Source of the DNA: CAZFGK01 sp964518635
Lineage (GTDB): Bacteria; Zixibacteria; MSB-5A5; GN15; FEB-12
Assembly (NCBI GenBank): GCA_964518635.1
Contig: CAZFGK010000006.1
Location: forward strand, 62,001-126,000
Length of the DNA stretch: 64,000 nt
Direction: 5' to 3'
The notes below the pieces were generated by a model. The model made no database searches and was not told the origin of the DNA. It worked only from the letters and a program-made list of their open reading frames with translations. Below, one piece after another: positions 43,503-53,339 of the stretch. The position numbers and the translations under genes are program-made. Every line of letters begins with the position of its first letter. The stretch's first letter is position 1.

Positions 43503-44131
43503 GAGAGACTCCTTTCAGTCGTCGTGTGAGTGTTTGGTAGTCTATTATCAATTGATCCTAATCCTAGTGAAATCAACAGGGATTCAGCAACGTGTTGGAG
43601 CATACTTGCCACTGGTCGGAACTTTGCCATTTCTCGCATGGCAAAGACTCCCGCGACGGCAATTTCAGCGAGGTAGTCCGCGCTCTTGTCATTCGCAATA
43701 TCCCCCTGTTGTATTGCCTCTTCAAAAAGCTGGGCGAAGTGCCGTTCGACTGCGGCTAATTGCCCCTGAGCGGCTTTCGCGCGGGGAGTTTTTTCTCGTC
43801 CAAATTCTACACAGCTATTCATGATCAGGCAACCGATCGCCGCAGTCTTTGGATCATTCGCAATATCAGCAAGATGGAGGATATATTGCCGGATTCGATC
43901 AGCCGCGCTGCGCTGGACTTTATTTTCATCCTGCCCCGAGGTTGAGTAGTGTTCCAGCACACGAATAAAAAGCGCCTCTTTGTTGCCAAAAGCATTGTAG
44001 AGTGAGGCTTTAGTCAGTCCGGTGGCTCGAGTCAGGTGGGTATAGCTGGTCCCGGTAAATCCACGACGCCAAAATTCACGGGTCGCTTTTTCGAGGACAT
44101 CAACTTCTTCAAATGTACGTGGTCGTGCCAT
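43499..44131 (-). CDS. TetR/AcrR family transcriptional regulator
   Basis: This 210-residue protein has an N-terminal helix-turn-helix (about 8-55, FWRRGFTGTSYTHLTRATGLTKASLYNAFGNKEALF) of the AcrR/NemR type and a TetR_C-like ligand domain with a Cys in IGCLIMNSCVEFG. NemR-like members sense electrophiles through cysteines; here that is only a possibility. It overlaps the AhpD-like gene by 4 bases. Upstream, an imperfect repeat TACT-N4-AGTA (about 44182) could be its operator. Confidence 0.92.
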   Translation of the reverse strand: MARPRTFEEVDVLEKATREFWRRGFTGTSYTHLTRATGLTKASLYNAFGNKEALFIRVLEHYSTSGQDENKVQRSAADRIRQYILHLADIANDPKTAAIGCLIMNSCVEFGREKTPRAKAAQGQLAAVERHFAQLFEEAIQQGDIANDKSADYLAEIAVAGVFAMREMAKFRPVASMLQHVAESLLISLGLGSIDNRLPNTHTTTERSLS

Positions 44132-44303
44132 TCTACCTCTCCAGAGGGTTTCGAGACCGCTTCGTCTCTTTTTTTGTACTACTCAGTATATAACAGGGTC
44201 GAACTGGCAGGAGTTCCCGATCACTACCCTGTTTTCTGTCGGATGGATTGAGGAATATCAGTTCAAGCTTGACGTTTCAGCCAAACCGAGCACTTCTTCT
44301 CAA

Positions 44304-44687
44304 ATGCAGCCAACAAATCTTCTAGCGATCTTTTTCGGAGGAGGAACCGGGGCGGTATTCCGATTCCTGATCAGTACCTTCATAGAGCATAGAAATGGTG
44401 CCCGGCCGATTGCAACCCTGATAGTGAACATATCCGGCTGCCTGCTCGCGGGGCTACTCGTCGGTTATTTCGACCTGCGTCCTGATAAGGATCAGAGCCT
44501 CCCACTGTTCCTGAGTGTGGGGTTGATGGGCGGATATACTACTTTTTCTGCATTTGGAATCGATACGATCAGAATGATCGAAGCGAACGATATGAAACTG
44601 GCGATCCTGTATGTACTTGGTAGCGTAGTTCTGTCACTTGCAGCGACATGGTGCGGGCATACGAGCGCAAAATTCTTCTTTCATTGA
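44304..44687 (+). CDS. crcB: Fluoride channel FluC/CrcB
   Basis: This 127-residue four-helix membrane protein exports fluoride as a dual-topology dimer. Signature residues lie in GGGTGAVFRF, VNISGCLLAG and GGYTTFSAFG. A single gene implies a homodimer. I looked for the fluoride riboswitch upstream and did not find its conserved core. Confidence 0.94.
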   Translation: MQPTNLLAIFFGGGTGAVFRFLISTFIEHRNGARPIATLIVNISGCLLAGLLVGYFDLRPDKDQSLPLFLSVGLMGGYTTFSAFGIDTIRMIEANDMKLAILYVLGSVVLSLAATWCGHTSAKFFFH

Positions 44688-45163
44688 GTAGGAACCAGGA
44701 TATCCTCACGTTTGCTTCTAAATGATACTAGAAAATTAGCGGAGCCGAATGGGGGCATGCAACAAGTTATCATGATCTTTGAAACGGGGACGACATGGAC
44801 AAGAGATGAAAGAAATTTAGTTAGCAGGAAGAAAGTGAGCACCATCAGTCGCGGTCATTAACTCTCACCCTCAACTACCTTTTCGTATGTACGAGTTTAG
44901 ACTCTACTCCATCACCTCCCTCGGTCTGCTGGAAATAATCACTATTTATTGTTGAGGTCACAGACGAGTGCGGACTCCGCAGCCGAAGAGAATTCTGACT
45001 TGGTTCCGCACCTAGTTGTGTCTCTTAGTCAGAAAAGAGGCGACCATGTGTCTATTTTCAGATACATGAATATGTGTGGACATCTGAAACAAAAATCCTT
45101 ATCGGGTCTCAGAACAGCGAGCATGTAAGAAAGATCGTGAGAAATGCCATAGAATAACATCTG
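44688..45163. other. Intergenic region without recognised features
   Basis: This 476-base, AT-richer region lies between crcB and coaX. All frames are broken often. No tRNA T-loop, strong terminator or promoter pair was found. It could be decayed sequence or hold an unrecognised small RNA. Confidence 0.4.
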
Positions 45164-45928
45164 CTATCTCCCTTCGGCGATGATGCGCAATCCCTCTAAC
45201 GTCAGGTTCTGATCAACGGAGCGAATAAATTTCGAATGGGCATCGATCCCTTCAGCAAGTCCGCCCGTCGCGACGACGGTCTGATTTACAAATCCGGTTT
45301 CAGCGATAATTTTTTCGATCAGAAAATCAATCTGTCCGATCGTTCCGTAGAACATCCCTGATTTGAGGGCGTCCTTGGTGTTTCTTCCGACCACTCTGGA
45401 TGGCTGTGTAAAAGAGACTTCAAACAGACGTGCCGCCCGTCTGGCAAGATCCCCCATGGCAGTCTCCGGACCGGGAAGGATCACGCCGCCGAGGTAATGT
45501 CCGGTTCGGTTGACTACATCCAGAGTAGTTGCAGTTCCAAAATCGACTACGATCACCGGTCCGCCATATCGAATAAATCCGCCGACCGCATTAGCGATAC
45601 GATCAGGGCCGAGTTGGTTTGGTTCATCGATATCAAGGTTGACCGGGAGTTTACTCTCGTGCGTCACCACCTGTGTGTCACAACTCAAGTACTCATTCAC
45701 TGCCTGAACGATCCGCTGTGTGAGCACCGGGACTACCGAGGCGAGCACCGCATTCGAGATATCCTGCGGGCGAATCCCCTTTTGCTGTAACAACGAGATC
45801 AGCATGAGTCCGATCTCATCAGAAGTCCAGGTGCGATGAGAGGACAAACGAAAGGAGGCAAAAAGATCGCGATCGCGAAAGATCGCGACCGCGACGGTAG
45901 TATTGCCAATATCAATGGCGAGAAGCAT
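45164..45928 (-). CDS. coaX: Type III pantothenate kinase
   Basis: This 254-residue enzyme catalyses the first step of coenzyme A synthesis, ATP-dependent phosphorylation of pantothenate. ASKHA-fold motifs are DIGNTTVAVAIF at the N-terminus, the GPDRIANAVG block, DFGTATTLDVV, LPGPETAMGDLARRAARL and ATGGLAEGI. I chose the ATG at 45928 because GAGG lies 9 bases upstream; an ATG at 45937 has no room for a ribosome site. It follows the VOC gene on the same strand by 40 bases. Confidence 0.94.
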   Translation of the reverse strand: MLLAIDIGNTTVAVAIFRDRDLFASFRLSSHRTWTSDEIGLMLISLLQQKGIRPQDISNAVLASVVPVLTQRIVQAVNEYLSCDTQVVTHESKLPVNLDIDEPNQLGPDRIANAVGGFIRYGGPVIVVDFGTATTLDVVNRTGHYLGGVILPGPETAMGDLARRAARLFEVSFTQPSRVVGRNTKDALKSGMFYGTIGQIDFLIEKIIAETGFVNQTVVATGGLAEGIDAHSKFIRSVDQNLTLEGLRIIAEGR

Positions 45929-45968
45929 CGGCTCCATCCTCTGGTCAGTGGAGCCAATTGACTCCGGG

Positions 45969-46334
45969 TTATTGATTCATGAGTGGCTTCCAGAGCCCAA
46001 TCACCTGGTCTTCCGGAGTCATGATCCACGCAAAGCTCCCCATGCCGGGGACCTCTGTCGGCGGAATCATCGGCTTGCCACCGAGCTTGACGGCCTTGTC
46101 GATCGACATTTGCAAGTCGTCGCAATGGACGTAGGGGACAACATAATGGGGGACCGGCGAGTCCGCCATTGCTGAGACATGCCCCATGATCCCTTCCTTG
46201 ACGCCGGTATCGATCATCGTCGAATCGCCCCCCATGGGGGAGGTTTTCCAGCCGAAAAGATCGGCGAGGAATGTTGATGTGACATCGAGTTTACGACAGC
46301 CGATTTCCAGCCAGACAATGGGGTGTGCAGACAT
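45969..46334 (-). CDS. VOC (glyoxalase/bleomycin-resistance) family protein
   Basis: This 121-residue single VOC domain has the pattern VWLEIGCRKLDVTSTFLADLFGW, VPHYVVPYVHCDDLQMSIDKAVKLGG and PGMGSFAWIMTPEDQVIGLWKP. It probably dimerises; the substrate is unknown. AAGGAGA lies 6 bases before the ATG. Confidence 0.88.
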   Translation of the reverse strand: MSAHPIVWLEIGCRKLDVTSTFLADLFGWKTSPMGGDSTMIDTGVKEGIMGHVSAMADSPVPHYVVPYVHCDDLQMSIDKAVKLGGKPMIPPTEVPGMGSFAWIMTPEDQVIGLWKPLMNQ

Positions 46335-46675
46335 GGTTCTCTCCTTGGTAGAGATTGGTTTGGTTTTTCTTACCTGGTTCCGACCGTACGATACCCGCCC
46401 CATAAGAGCAGGACTATCACACGCCGGTCACATTTAGACAGATGTGATACGTACTTTTGAGTGATCAGGTTTAGTCTCGAATGGGGGAAATGACGAATTG
46501 TTAGCTTCAACGGGGGATGGGACCGGTTCATTTCCATTTTTCTGTTAAGAATTGGTGAGCGAGATTGACCGGAGGGGATACAGGGGGATAGCTTCTGTCA
46601 ACTATTCGAGCCACGTTCTGGCTCGAATCCTGAACCATGAACAGTTGTATTCCGAAGGAACCAGTAAAAAAGGCA
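46335..46675. other. Divergent intergenic region
   Basis: This region separates the VOC gene from the lipoprotein gene on the other strand, so it should hold promoters for both. No near-consensus pair, palindrome or RNA was recognised. Confidence 0.4.
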
Positions 46676-47701
46676 ATGAAGACAGAACGGACGAATCTCC
46701 ACTCTCCATTCACCGGGGTGCTGGTCACCTCTTTAGTATTGTTCTCACTCCTCGCCTGCAGCCCCGCTCCCGAGCCGGGATCGCAGGCCTATTACAAATC
46801 GAAAGTTGAATCACTTATCGATTCGATCATCGCGGTTCCCGATACCGAATGGACCGATTCTCTTGCCAGCTGGCCGGCGGACATCGTCCTGCCGCAGATC
46901 ATTGCATCCCTCAAAGAGAATCCGAAGCTGAAATCGGAAGTTCCTCGTTCTGAACTTCTGGGTGTGCTGCATCGCCGTCGGGTAGTTAACACTCCGGAAG
47001 GGCGAACAGTCTTTCTGGCCAATCTGCATGAGAAACCGAGAGCGGCGTATCAGTCGATTATTGCCCTGCAGGAAGCACCGGATTCTGCCAGAACGGAAGT
47101 CATCAGTGCAATCGTACCGATGCTTGCCGATGCCGATATTTTTCCATCGGTACGAGCGGAGATGCTCAAGTTTCTGAATCGTGTCGATCCGAAGAACCCG
47201 CAGGTGACTCCGATCGCGGAAAAATTCTTCTCTGATCATTCACAGCCGGAAGATATTCGAACTCTCTCTTTCGTGCATGTTCTGAATGCCAAGGGGGCGG
47301 ATGCCGCCTTCGCACTCTGTACTGGACTCGATACGGTCGGCACTCGCTGCGCGATCTACGGTTTCGAATCAATCGGCGGTATGACCAGAGGGGAGCTGAA
47401 CACCACGCCGGAGATTCGCAACCAGATTCGTTCCTGGGTACTTTCGCAGATGCTGAACGATGACAAGAATGTCCGCACCGCCGCTTATCGCTCACTGAGC
47501 GGAGTATATGGCGCAGAATATTTCCCGGTGATTGATGGTGTCTATCGCCTGAATCCGGAAATCAAGAAAGCGATTGGTCGAATGGCCGAGATTGAAACCG
47601 ATACTGCCGCGGCAAAACGCCTGCGACAGGAATTGGTGCTATTAGAACAGCAGGAGAAGAAGCAGGAAGATCAGAAGGCAGGAATCGTCTCGCCGAACTA
47701 A
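46676..47701 (+). CDS. Lipoprotein with HEAT-like helical repeats
   Basis: This 341-residue protein has a lipoprotein signal ending LFSLLAC (C28). The mature part is helical, with repeating short hydrophobic helices (IVLPQIIASLKENP, AAYQSIIALQEAP, VISAIVPMLADADIFPSVRAEMLKFLNRVD) like HEAT/ARM repeats, and a Gln/Lys-rich tail. It is probably a scaffold or binding protein; no catalytic site is visible. The ATG at 46676 fits the signal; one at 46637 is possible. Confidence 0.7.
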   Translation: MKTERTNLHSPFTGVLVTSLVLFSLLACSPAPEPGSQAYYKSKVESLIDSIIAVPDTEWTDSLASWPADIVLPQIIASLKENPKLKSEVPRSELLGVLHRRRVVNTPEGRTVFLANLHEKPRAAYQSIIALQEAPDSARTEVISAIVPMLADADIFPSVRAEMLKFLNRVDPKNPQVTPIAEKFFSDHSQPEDIRTLSFVHVLNAKGADAAFALCTGLDTVGTRCAIYGFESIGGMTRGELNTTPEIRNQIRSWVLSQMLNDDKNVRTAAYRSLSGVYGAEYFPVIDGVYRLNPEIKKAIGRMAEIETDTAAAKRLRQELVLLEQQEKKQEDQKAGIVSPN

Positions 47702-47748
47702 CAGAGGACCCCTTACACGACTTCCATTGGTTGTCACGATAGAAATAA

Positions 47749-47790
47749 AAATGCTTCCGACATCCAGGTGATGTCGGAAGCATTTGTTTT
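47749..47790. terminator. Bidirectional Rho-independent terminator
   Basis: A perfect 16-bp stem (AAATGCTTCCGACATC and its complement, 47749-47785) with a 5-base loop lies between convergent genes. The plus strand continues GTTTTT and the minus strand TTATTTC. Confidence 0.92.
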
Positions 47791-47811
47791 TCTAGTACTG
47801 AATCGAGTTAG

Positions 47812-48354
47812 CTAATTGGTGCTGTTGGCCAGCAAGGCAAAGGTCGGGTAGAAGACTTCGTAGCTTCTTGATCCGACCAGCCGACCAAGTTCGGTTCCGT
47901 CCGGGGCGAAGAAGATCGTGGTGGGGTATGCACCGCCAAAATTCAGCTGTTCAAGTGCTTCATCGGTGGCCATGGTTTGCTCCCACTCCATCCGAAACTC
48001 TGCTGCGAAATTCTTGACCTGTTCTGGTGTGTCACCACTTGAGATCGAGACCAGTTTAAGTCTTGATCCGGCAAAATCCTTGTGCAGCTGGGCAAGGGCA
48101 GGGACCTCCGTGCGACAGGGGCGACACCACGTTCCCCAGATATTCACTACCACTGCGCCGCCAGTAAACCAGGACTCCGATGCGACCGGATTTCCGTCAA
48201 GATCATGGACGGTGAACTTGAGATTTTCAGGTATTGCGACCGGTGTTGCAGTCTGGTTTTCAGATTGCTGATCAGTCGGGGATGACTGATTACAACCAGC
48301 CAGAACAGCAATCATCACCAGTAGAGATACGAACTTAGAAATTAATCTGAGCAT
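47812..48354 (-). CDS. TlpA-like thioredoxin-fold lipoprotein (CRPC)
   Basis: This 180-residue protein has lipobox VLAGC (C21) and a TlpA/ResA-type domain with NIWGTWC77-RP-C80 and cis-Pro in AYPTTIFFAPDG. It probably reduces periplasmic disulfides, for example in cytochrome c maturation. AGGAG lies 6-7 bases before the ATG at 48354. Its neighbour upstream is a paralogue. Confidence 0.9.
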   Translation of the reverse strand: MLRLISKFVSLLVMIAVLAGCNQSSPTDQQSENQTATPVAIPENLKFTVHDLDGNPVASESWFTGGAVVVNIWGTWCRPCRTEVPALAQLHKDFAGSRLKLVSISSGDTPEQVKNFAAEFRMEWEQTMATDEALEQLNFGGAYPTTIFFAPDGTELGRLVGSRSYEVFYPTFALLANSTN

Positions 48355-48398
48355 CAAATACTCCTATCCATGTCGATCATCCGACAGGAGAGTATATG

Positions 48399-49100
48399 CT
48401 AATTGACAAGCATTGAAAAGGCCCGATGGAAATCATCGTGGCTCCGTCCGCCAACCAGACGCCCCAGTTCTTTTCCTTCTTTGGTATAGAAGATCGTCGT
48501 CGGGAATCCTTCGATCCCGAACGCCATCACCTGATCCTGATTGACCAGTACCTGCTCCCAGTTCATGCCATTGGCTTCTACGAACTGCTTCACTTTCATA
48601 GGTGGGTCATTGTACGACAAAGAGACCATCTTCACTCCCTTAGGAGCGAATTCATTATTGATCTGCACCAGTGCCGGGACTTCGCGACGGCAGGGCGGAC
48701 ACCAGGTCCCCCAGAAATTCAAAACCACCGGTCCGCCGGTGAACCATGATTGCGACTGGCGAAGATTCCCATCCGGATCACTGACCGTGAATTGCAAATT
48801 GGAAGGGATATTGACGAACTTCGACTGCGTACTCTTTGGTTCGGATTGAGTCGCTGCCGGTTCTTGCGTAACTGTCCCTGATTCTGTTCCACCTGCTGTC
48901 TGATCTGGAGTCTCTGCTGCCATGGCGGATGTGTCCGTCGATGTAGTAGTACTCGGCGCAGCAGTTTCTGCTTGAGTCGTTGGCGTATTTTGCGACTGCG
49001 GCTGCGTATCACTCTGTTTCTGTGAACAGCCAGAGAACAGGAAGGCAGATGAGAGCGTCAGAATGATAGAGAGGGAATAAAGTTTGACTATCTGCTTCAC
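48399..49100 (-). CDS. TlpA-like thioredoxin-fold lipoprotein with Thr/Gln-rich linker (CPPC)
   Basis: This 233-residue protein has lipobox LFSGC (C25). A 65-residue Thr/Ser/Gln/Ala linker leads to a thioredoxin domain with FWGTWC134-PP-C137 and GFPTTIFYTKEG. The domain is clearly a duplicate of the next gene's (SWFTGGxVVxNxWGTWC). The start is GTG, with AGGAGT 10 bases upstream. The linker would let the domain reach far from the membrane. Confidence 0.88.
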   Translation of the reverse strand: MKQIVKLYSLSIILTLSSAFLFSGCSQKQSDTQPQSQNTPTTQAETAAPSTTTSTDTSAMAAETPDQTAGGTESGTVTQEPAATQSEPKSTQSKFVNIPSNLQFTVSDPDGNLRQSQSWFTGGPVVLNFWGTWCPPCRREVPALVQINNEFAPKGVKMVSLSYNDPPMKVKQFVEANGMNWEQVLVNQDQVMAFGIEGFPTTIFYTKEGKELGRLVGGRSHDDFHRAFSMLVN

Positions 49101-49162
49101 GCGAAGAGAACTCCTGTCAGTTGCATTGATGCTATTCTTTGATAATCTAAAACAATCTGGAA

Positions 49163-49804
49163 TCAACCCTTACCAGTGGTTGCGCCTGATTTAGCTTTTG
49201 CTTTCGTGGTATCGTACATTTCATCTTTCACAAATTCAAGTGCCTTGAGCATATCATCCCGCTGACGATAACCGGAGAATCCGCGCACCATTTTTTGATC
49301 AGTCGGACGTAGAAAATGGAATGTCGGCAATCCCTGCACTTTGAACATCTCCTGTGAAATCGCTGACTCAGGAACGAGATAGCCGTCAATATCGAGCTTC
49401 TGTTCTGAATCGCTCCAGACTTTGACCGGGATGAAATGGGTATTGATCATTTTGATCACGGTCGAATCGGCGAAGGTCTCCGCATCCATCTTCTTGCACC
49501 AGCCACACCAGGAGGCAGTGAAATCGAGCAATACGTGCTTCTTCTCGGCTCGCGCATACTTCAGCCCGTCCGAAAAATTCAGCCAGGTGATTTTCTTCGG
49601 GTCGATCACCCGTTTGCTCGTGGCGACCGCTTTTTTCCCGGGGGTCGGTTTCTGTTGATCCGTGGTGGCGGTGCCGGTCTGGTTTTTGGATGGAGTATTC
49701 TGGGCATGGAGGGGGTGGATGATGATCGCGCAAAGGGCGAGTACCAACACAGGTGATCCTGCCCATCTTGTCAGTCGTTTCATTTGGTGCATTGCGTTGA
49801 TCAT
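49163..49804 (-). CDS. Exported thioredoxin-fold protein (CGWC)
   Basis: This 213-residue protein has a signal or anchor segment at 17-34. A Thr/Lys-rich linker precedes a thioredoxin_7/DsbD-gamma-like domain with LLDFTASWC100-GW-C103-KKMD and GLPTFHFLRP. The site resembles DUF255/DsbD-type periplasmic reductants. The ATG at 49804 was preferred; 49783 is an alternative. It is the first of three thioredoxin-fold genes in a row on this strand. Confidence 0.87.
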   Translation of the reverse strand: MINAMHQMKRLTRWAGSPVLVLALCAIIIHPLHAQNTPSKNQTGTATTDQQKPTPGKKAVATSKRVIDPKKITWLNFSDGLKYARAEKKHVLLDFTASWCGWCKKMDAETFADSTVIKMINTHFIPVKVWSDSEQKLDIDGYLVPESAISQEMFKVQGLPTFHFLRPTDQKMVRGFSGYRQRDDMLKALEFVKDEMYDTTKAKAKSGATTGKG

Positions 49805-49856
49805 CTCACTTTCAAATATCGGCAGTCGTTCTAAATCTCTTCTCTGTAAAATGCTC

Positions 49857-52800
49857 TCACGATTGTCGTTGCCATCTTTGCGTCGAAGCCGGGTTCTGGT
49901 CTGCTCGGCTGTTAATCGGCCAGATGTAAGCACCAGCATCGCCGAGCGCCCCTTTGAGACGTTCCAGCAGGGCAAAATCGAGATTCACTCGGTATTTCTT
50001 CGAACTAATATACACTTCAGAACCGTTTTCGCGAGCCACGAACATGACCGGCGAGTCCCCTTTTTGCTGATCCAGCCAGCCGCAAACCCGATCGAGCTGC
50101 TCTTCACTGGCGGAGGTAATCTTGACTACCAACTGGCAGTCATACTTCTGGGTCACCCGTTCCAGCGGGACAATCTCATTGGCGACCACTTTCGGGCTGT
50201 CCCCCTCACGAATCGAGAGACGCCCGGTAACCAGGACCAACGAATCGGCATCAAGAAATTCCCGGGCTTTTTCAAAACAACTGGAGAAGACCACCAGTTC
50301 CGTCTGGCCGGAGAAATCTTCCAGGGTAACAAACCCCATGGTATTCCCCTTTTTATCCAGCTTCTTTTTGACCGCCAGCACAATCCCTCCGACGGTGACA
50401 TCCTTCCCATCCTGACGATAGGCAAGCTCGGCAATACTGCAGGTGGTGAACATAGGGAGTTCACTCCGGAATCGATCCAGCGGATGACCAGTCAGATAAA
50501 ATCCGAGCGCCTCTTTTTCGCGCGCCATTTTATCACCGGTCGGCCATTCATCAAGAGGGGGCAAAGCGGGTTCGACTCTCGCCGGTGCACCTCCCGCGAG
50601 TGAGAAAAGATCGGCGACACCACTTTGCGCGAAGACTTTGTGCCCGTACTCCAAAGACGGCTCCACGATCAGAAATTTTTGCGAGCGATGCCCTTTTATT
50701 GTATCGGTCGCGCCACTGGCAACAAGCGATTCGAGAGCGCGGCGATTGAGCATCTTCGGTTCGATCCGTCCGCTGAGTTCGGCGACACTGGTGAAAGGAC
50801 CGTCGTTGCGGGCTTCAGTAATTGCTCGGGCAGTATTCTCACCGACATTTTTCACTGCCTGCAAACCAAAACGAATCGCGCCGCCAATCACGGTAAAATC
50901 AAATGCCGATTCATTCACATCCGGTGGTAAAACCTGAATTTTCATGCGACGGCATTCTTCGAGCAAGACATTGACTCGACCCGAGTCCCCCATTTCTGAG
51001 GTGAGCATCGCCGCCATAAATTCAGCAGGATGATGCACTTTCATGTGCGCCGTCTGGTATGCTACAAATGCATAGCAGGTTGAATGTGCTTTGTTGAATC
51101 CGTAGCGCGCAAAGGTTTCGATCTGATTGAAAACCTCAATCGCGATCTCATCCGCGATATTCATCGACTTGGCACCAGCAAGAAACTCCGCCTTCTGCTG
51201 CGCCATCAGCTCGGCGTCTTTCTTTCCCATCGCCTTACGCAACAAGTCTGCGCGACCGAGTGAATATCCGGCGAGCTTATTCGCGATTGAAAGAACCTGC
51301 TCCTGAAAAACAATCACGCCGTAGGTTGAGCCGAGAATATTTTCCAAAATCGGATGCAGGAATTTGACTTCTTCGCGACCATTTTTCCGATTGATATAGA
51401 CATCAATCATTCCAGAATCGAGTGGCCCCGGACGATACAGGGCATTCATCACCGTCAGGTCAGTGAACGATGTCGGCTGCAATCGACGTAGATAGTCGCG
51501 CATCCCGGGCGATTCAAACTGGAATATCCCGACGGTCTCACCGCGGGCGAAGAGGGCATAGACTTCGGGGTCTTCAAGATCAAGATTATCAAGATCGACG
51601 GTGTAATTCGCATTCGAGCGTTTGAGCAATGCGATGGTGTCATCAAGCACCGTCAACGTGCGCAGACCGAGGAAGTCCATTTTCAACAGACCAATCGACT
51701 CGACCATCTTCATGTCATACTGAGTGATCACTTCTTCGCCGCCAGCGCGGCAGAGAGGGACATAATCGGTCAACGCTGTCGGCGCAATCACTACTCCGGC
51801 AGCGTGAGTCGAGCAATGCCGTGCCAGCCCTTCGAGAACGCGTGAATGCGCGAGCAATTCCTTGATCTGCACATTCGATTTTTCCATCGCCTGCAGTTCA
51901 GGCACCTGTGCTATTGCTTCGTCGAGGGAGATACCTATCGTGGAGGGAATCATCTTCGCGATCTTGTCGACATCGCCGTAGGCCATTCCCATCACCCGAC
52001 CAACATCGCGCACAACCAATCGCGCCGCCATCGTCCCGAAAGTTACAATCTGGCAGACATTATCGGCGCCGTATTTTTCGATGACATACTTGATAATCTG
52101 ATCGCGGCCGCGATCAGAAAAATCGATATCGATATCTGGCATCGAGATGCGCTCAGGATTCAGAAATCTCTCAAACAGCAATTCAAACTTAATCGGATCG
52201 ACATTGGTAATTCGCAGCACATACGCGACCAATGACCCCGCCGCTGATCCACGCCCCGGCCCGACTGAGATCCCCATCTTGCGCGCCTGCTCGCAGAAAT
52301 CTCGCACGATTAAGAAATATCCGGCGTAGTTCATCTTGTTGATGACGCCGAGCTCGTATTCCAATCGCGCACGAATCTCTTCCGTTATCACCGGATATCG
52401 CTCGGCCATCCCCGCTTCACACAGATCAAGCAGATAGTCGGCCTCTGTTTTGTAATTCGACGGCACCTGAAAACGAGGGAGCAGCGGCCGATCCATCTCA
52501 AGTTCGAGATTGCATCGCTCGGCAATTTCAACGGTGTTGCTTAGTGCGTCGGGATATTCTCCAAAGAGCGTCTGCATCTCTTCCGGCGTCTTGAAATAGA
52601 CCTGATCAGTGTCAAATTTCATCCGCTGCGGATCATCCATCGTCTTGCCGGTCTGGATGCAGAGCAGACATTCATGCGCGCGCGAGTGTGTCTTCTTCAG
52701 ATAGTGGCAATCATTCGAGGCGACGAGAGGAATACCTGTCTCCCGATGCAGCGTGATCACTTTCGGTAGTAACTGCCGCTCAAGAGTGATGCCGTGATCC

Positions 52801-53339
52801 TGAATTTCGAGATAGAAATTTCCTTTACCGAAAATCTCTTCGAGTTCATTCGCAACAAACACTGCCTGATCAGTTTCGCCGCGAGTCAGACGCCAGTTGA
52901 CTTCGCCTTTCAGACAAGCCGATGTCGCAATCAGGCCGCCGGAATATCTGCGCAGGAGTTCTTTGTCGATGCGCGGTTTGTGATAGAACCCCTCCAGATA
53001 GGCCGCGCTGGCGAGTTTCATCAGGTTCTGATACCCCTCGAGATTTTTGACCAGCAGCACCAGATGGAAGCCGCCATCGGGGTAAGCATTCGACGGGCGA
53101 CGTTCGAAACGGCTGCCGCCCGCCACGTATGCTTCGCAGCCGAGGATCGGTTTGATCTTGGCGCGACGGGCTGCTTTGTAGAACTCTATCGCGCCGAAGA
53201 GGTTGCCGTGATCAGTGAGGGCCACCGCCGGCATGCGATATTCCTGCGCCAGGGCGATGACCTGATCGATGCGGCACGCCCCGTCCAAAAGGGAGTACTG
53301 CGAGTGGGTATGCAGATGAACAAAATTGGCGTATGACAT
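49857..53339 (-). CDS. dnaE: DNA polymerase III alpha subunit
   Basis: This 1160-residue replicative polymerase starts with a PHP domain (FVHLHTHSQYSLLDG, ALTDHGNLFGA). Catalytic Asp residues lie in PDIDIDFSDRGRD (D402 and D404). The fingers, a tandem HhH region (FDFTVIGGAIRFGLQAVKNVG), an OB fold and a C-terminal domain follow. Full length. A GGGGC-GAAA-GCCCC hairpin sits one base before the ATG and there is no Shine-Dalgarno, an unusual start region for so essential a gene. Confidence 0.97.
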   Translation of the reverse strand: MSYANFVHLHTHSQYSLLDGACRIDQVIALAQEYRMPAVALTDHGNLFGAIEFYKAARRAKIKPILGCEAYVAGGSRFERRPSNAYPDGGFHLVLLVKNLEGYQNLMKLASAAYLEGFYHKPRIDKELLRRYSGGLIATSACLKGEVNWRLTRGETDQAVFVANELEEIFGKGNFYLEIQDHGITLERQLLPKVITLHRETGIPLVASNDCHYLKKTHSRAHECLLCIQTGKTMDDPQRMKFDTDQVYFKTPEEMQTLFGEYPDALSNTVEIAERCNLELEMDRPLLPRFQVPSNYKTEADYLLDLCEAGMAERYPVITEEIRARLEYELGVINKMNYAGYFLIVRDFCEQARKMGISVGPGRGSAAGSLVAYVLRITNVDPIKFELLFERFLNPERISMPDIDIDFSDRGRDQIIKYVIEKYGADNVCQIVTFGTMAARLVVRDVGRVMGMAYGDVDKIAKMIPSTIGISLDEAIAQVPELQAMEKSNVQIKELLAHSRVLEGLARHCSTHAAGVVIAPTALTDYVPLCRAGGEEVITQYDMKMVESIGLLKMDFLGLRTLTVLDDTIALLKRSNANYTVDLDNLDLEDPEVYALFARGETVGIFQFESPGMRDYLRRLQPTSFTDLTVMNALYRPGPLDSGMIDVYINRKNGREEVKFLHPILENILGSTYGVIVFQEQVLSIANKLAGYSLGRADLLRKAMGKKDAELMAQQKAEFLAGAKSMNIADEIAIEVFNQIETFARYGFNKAHSTCYAFVAYQTAHMKVHHPAEFMAAMLTSEMGDSGRVNVLLEECRRMKIQVLPPDVNESAFDFTVIGGAIRFGLQAVKNVGENTARAITEARNDGPFTSVAELSGRIEPKMLNRRALESLVASGATDTIKGHRSQKFLIVEPSLEYGHKVFAQSGVADLFSLAGGAPARVEPALPPLDEWPTGDKMAREKEALGFYLTGHPLDRFRSELPMFTTCSIAELAYRQDGKDVTVGGIVLAVKKKLDKKGNTMGFVTLEDFSGQTELVVFSSCFEKAREFLDADSLVLVTGRLSIREGDSPKVVANEIVPLERVTQKYDCQLVVKITSASEEQLDRVCGWLDQQKGDSPVMFVARENGSEVYISSKKYRVNLDFALLERLKGALGDAGAYIWPINSRADQNPASTQRWQRQS

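Noticed and set aside
44132..44303. Fluoride riboswitch upstream of crcB
   Set aside because: The conserved GG-GATGG core and pseudoknot partner of the crcB motif were not found.
44960..45025. tRNA-like sequence (GCGGACTCCGC ... GGTTCCGCACC)
   Set aside because: There is no cloverleaf and no GTTCNANNC T-loop.
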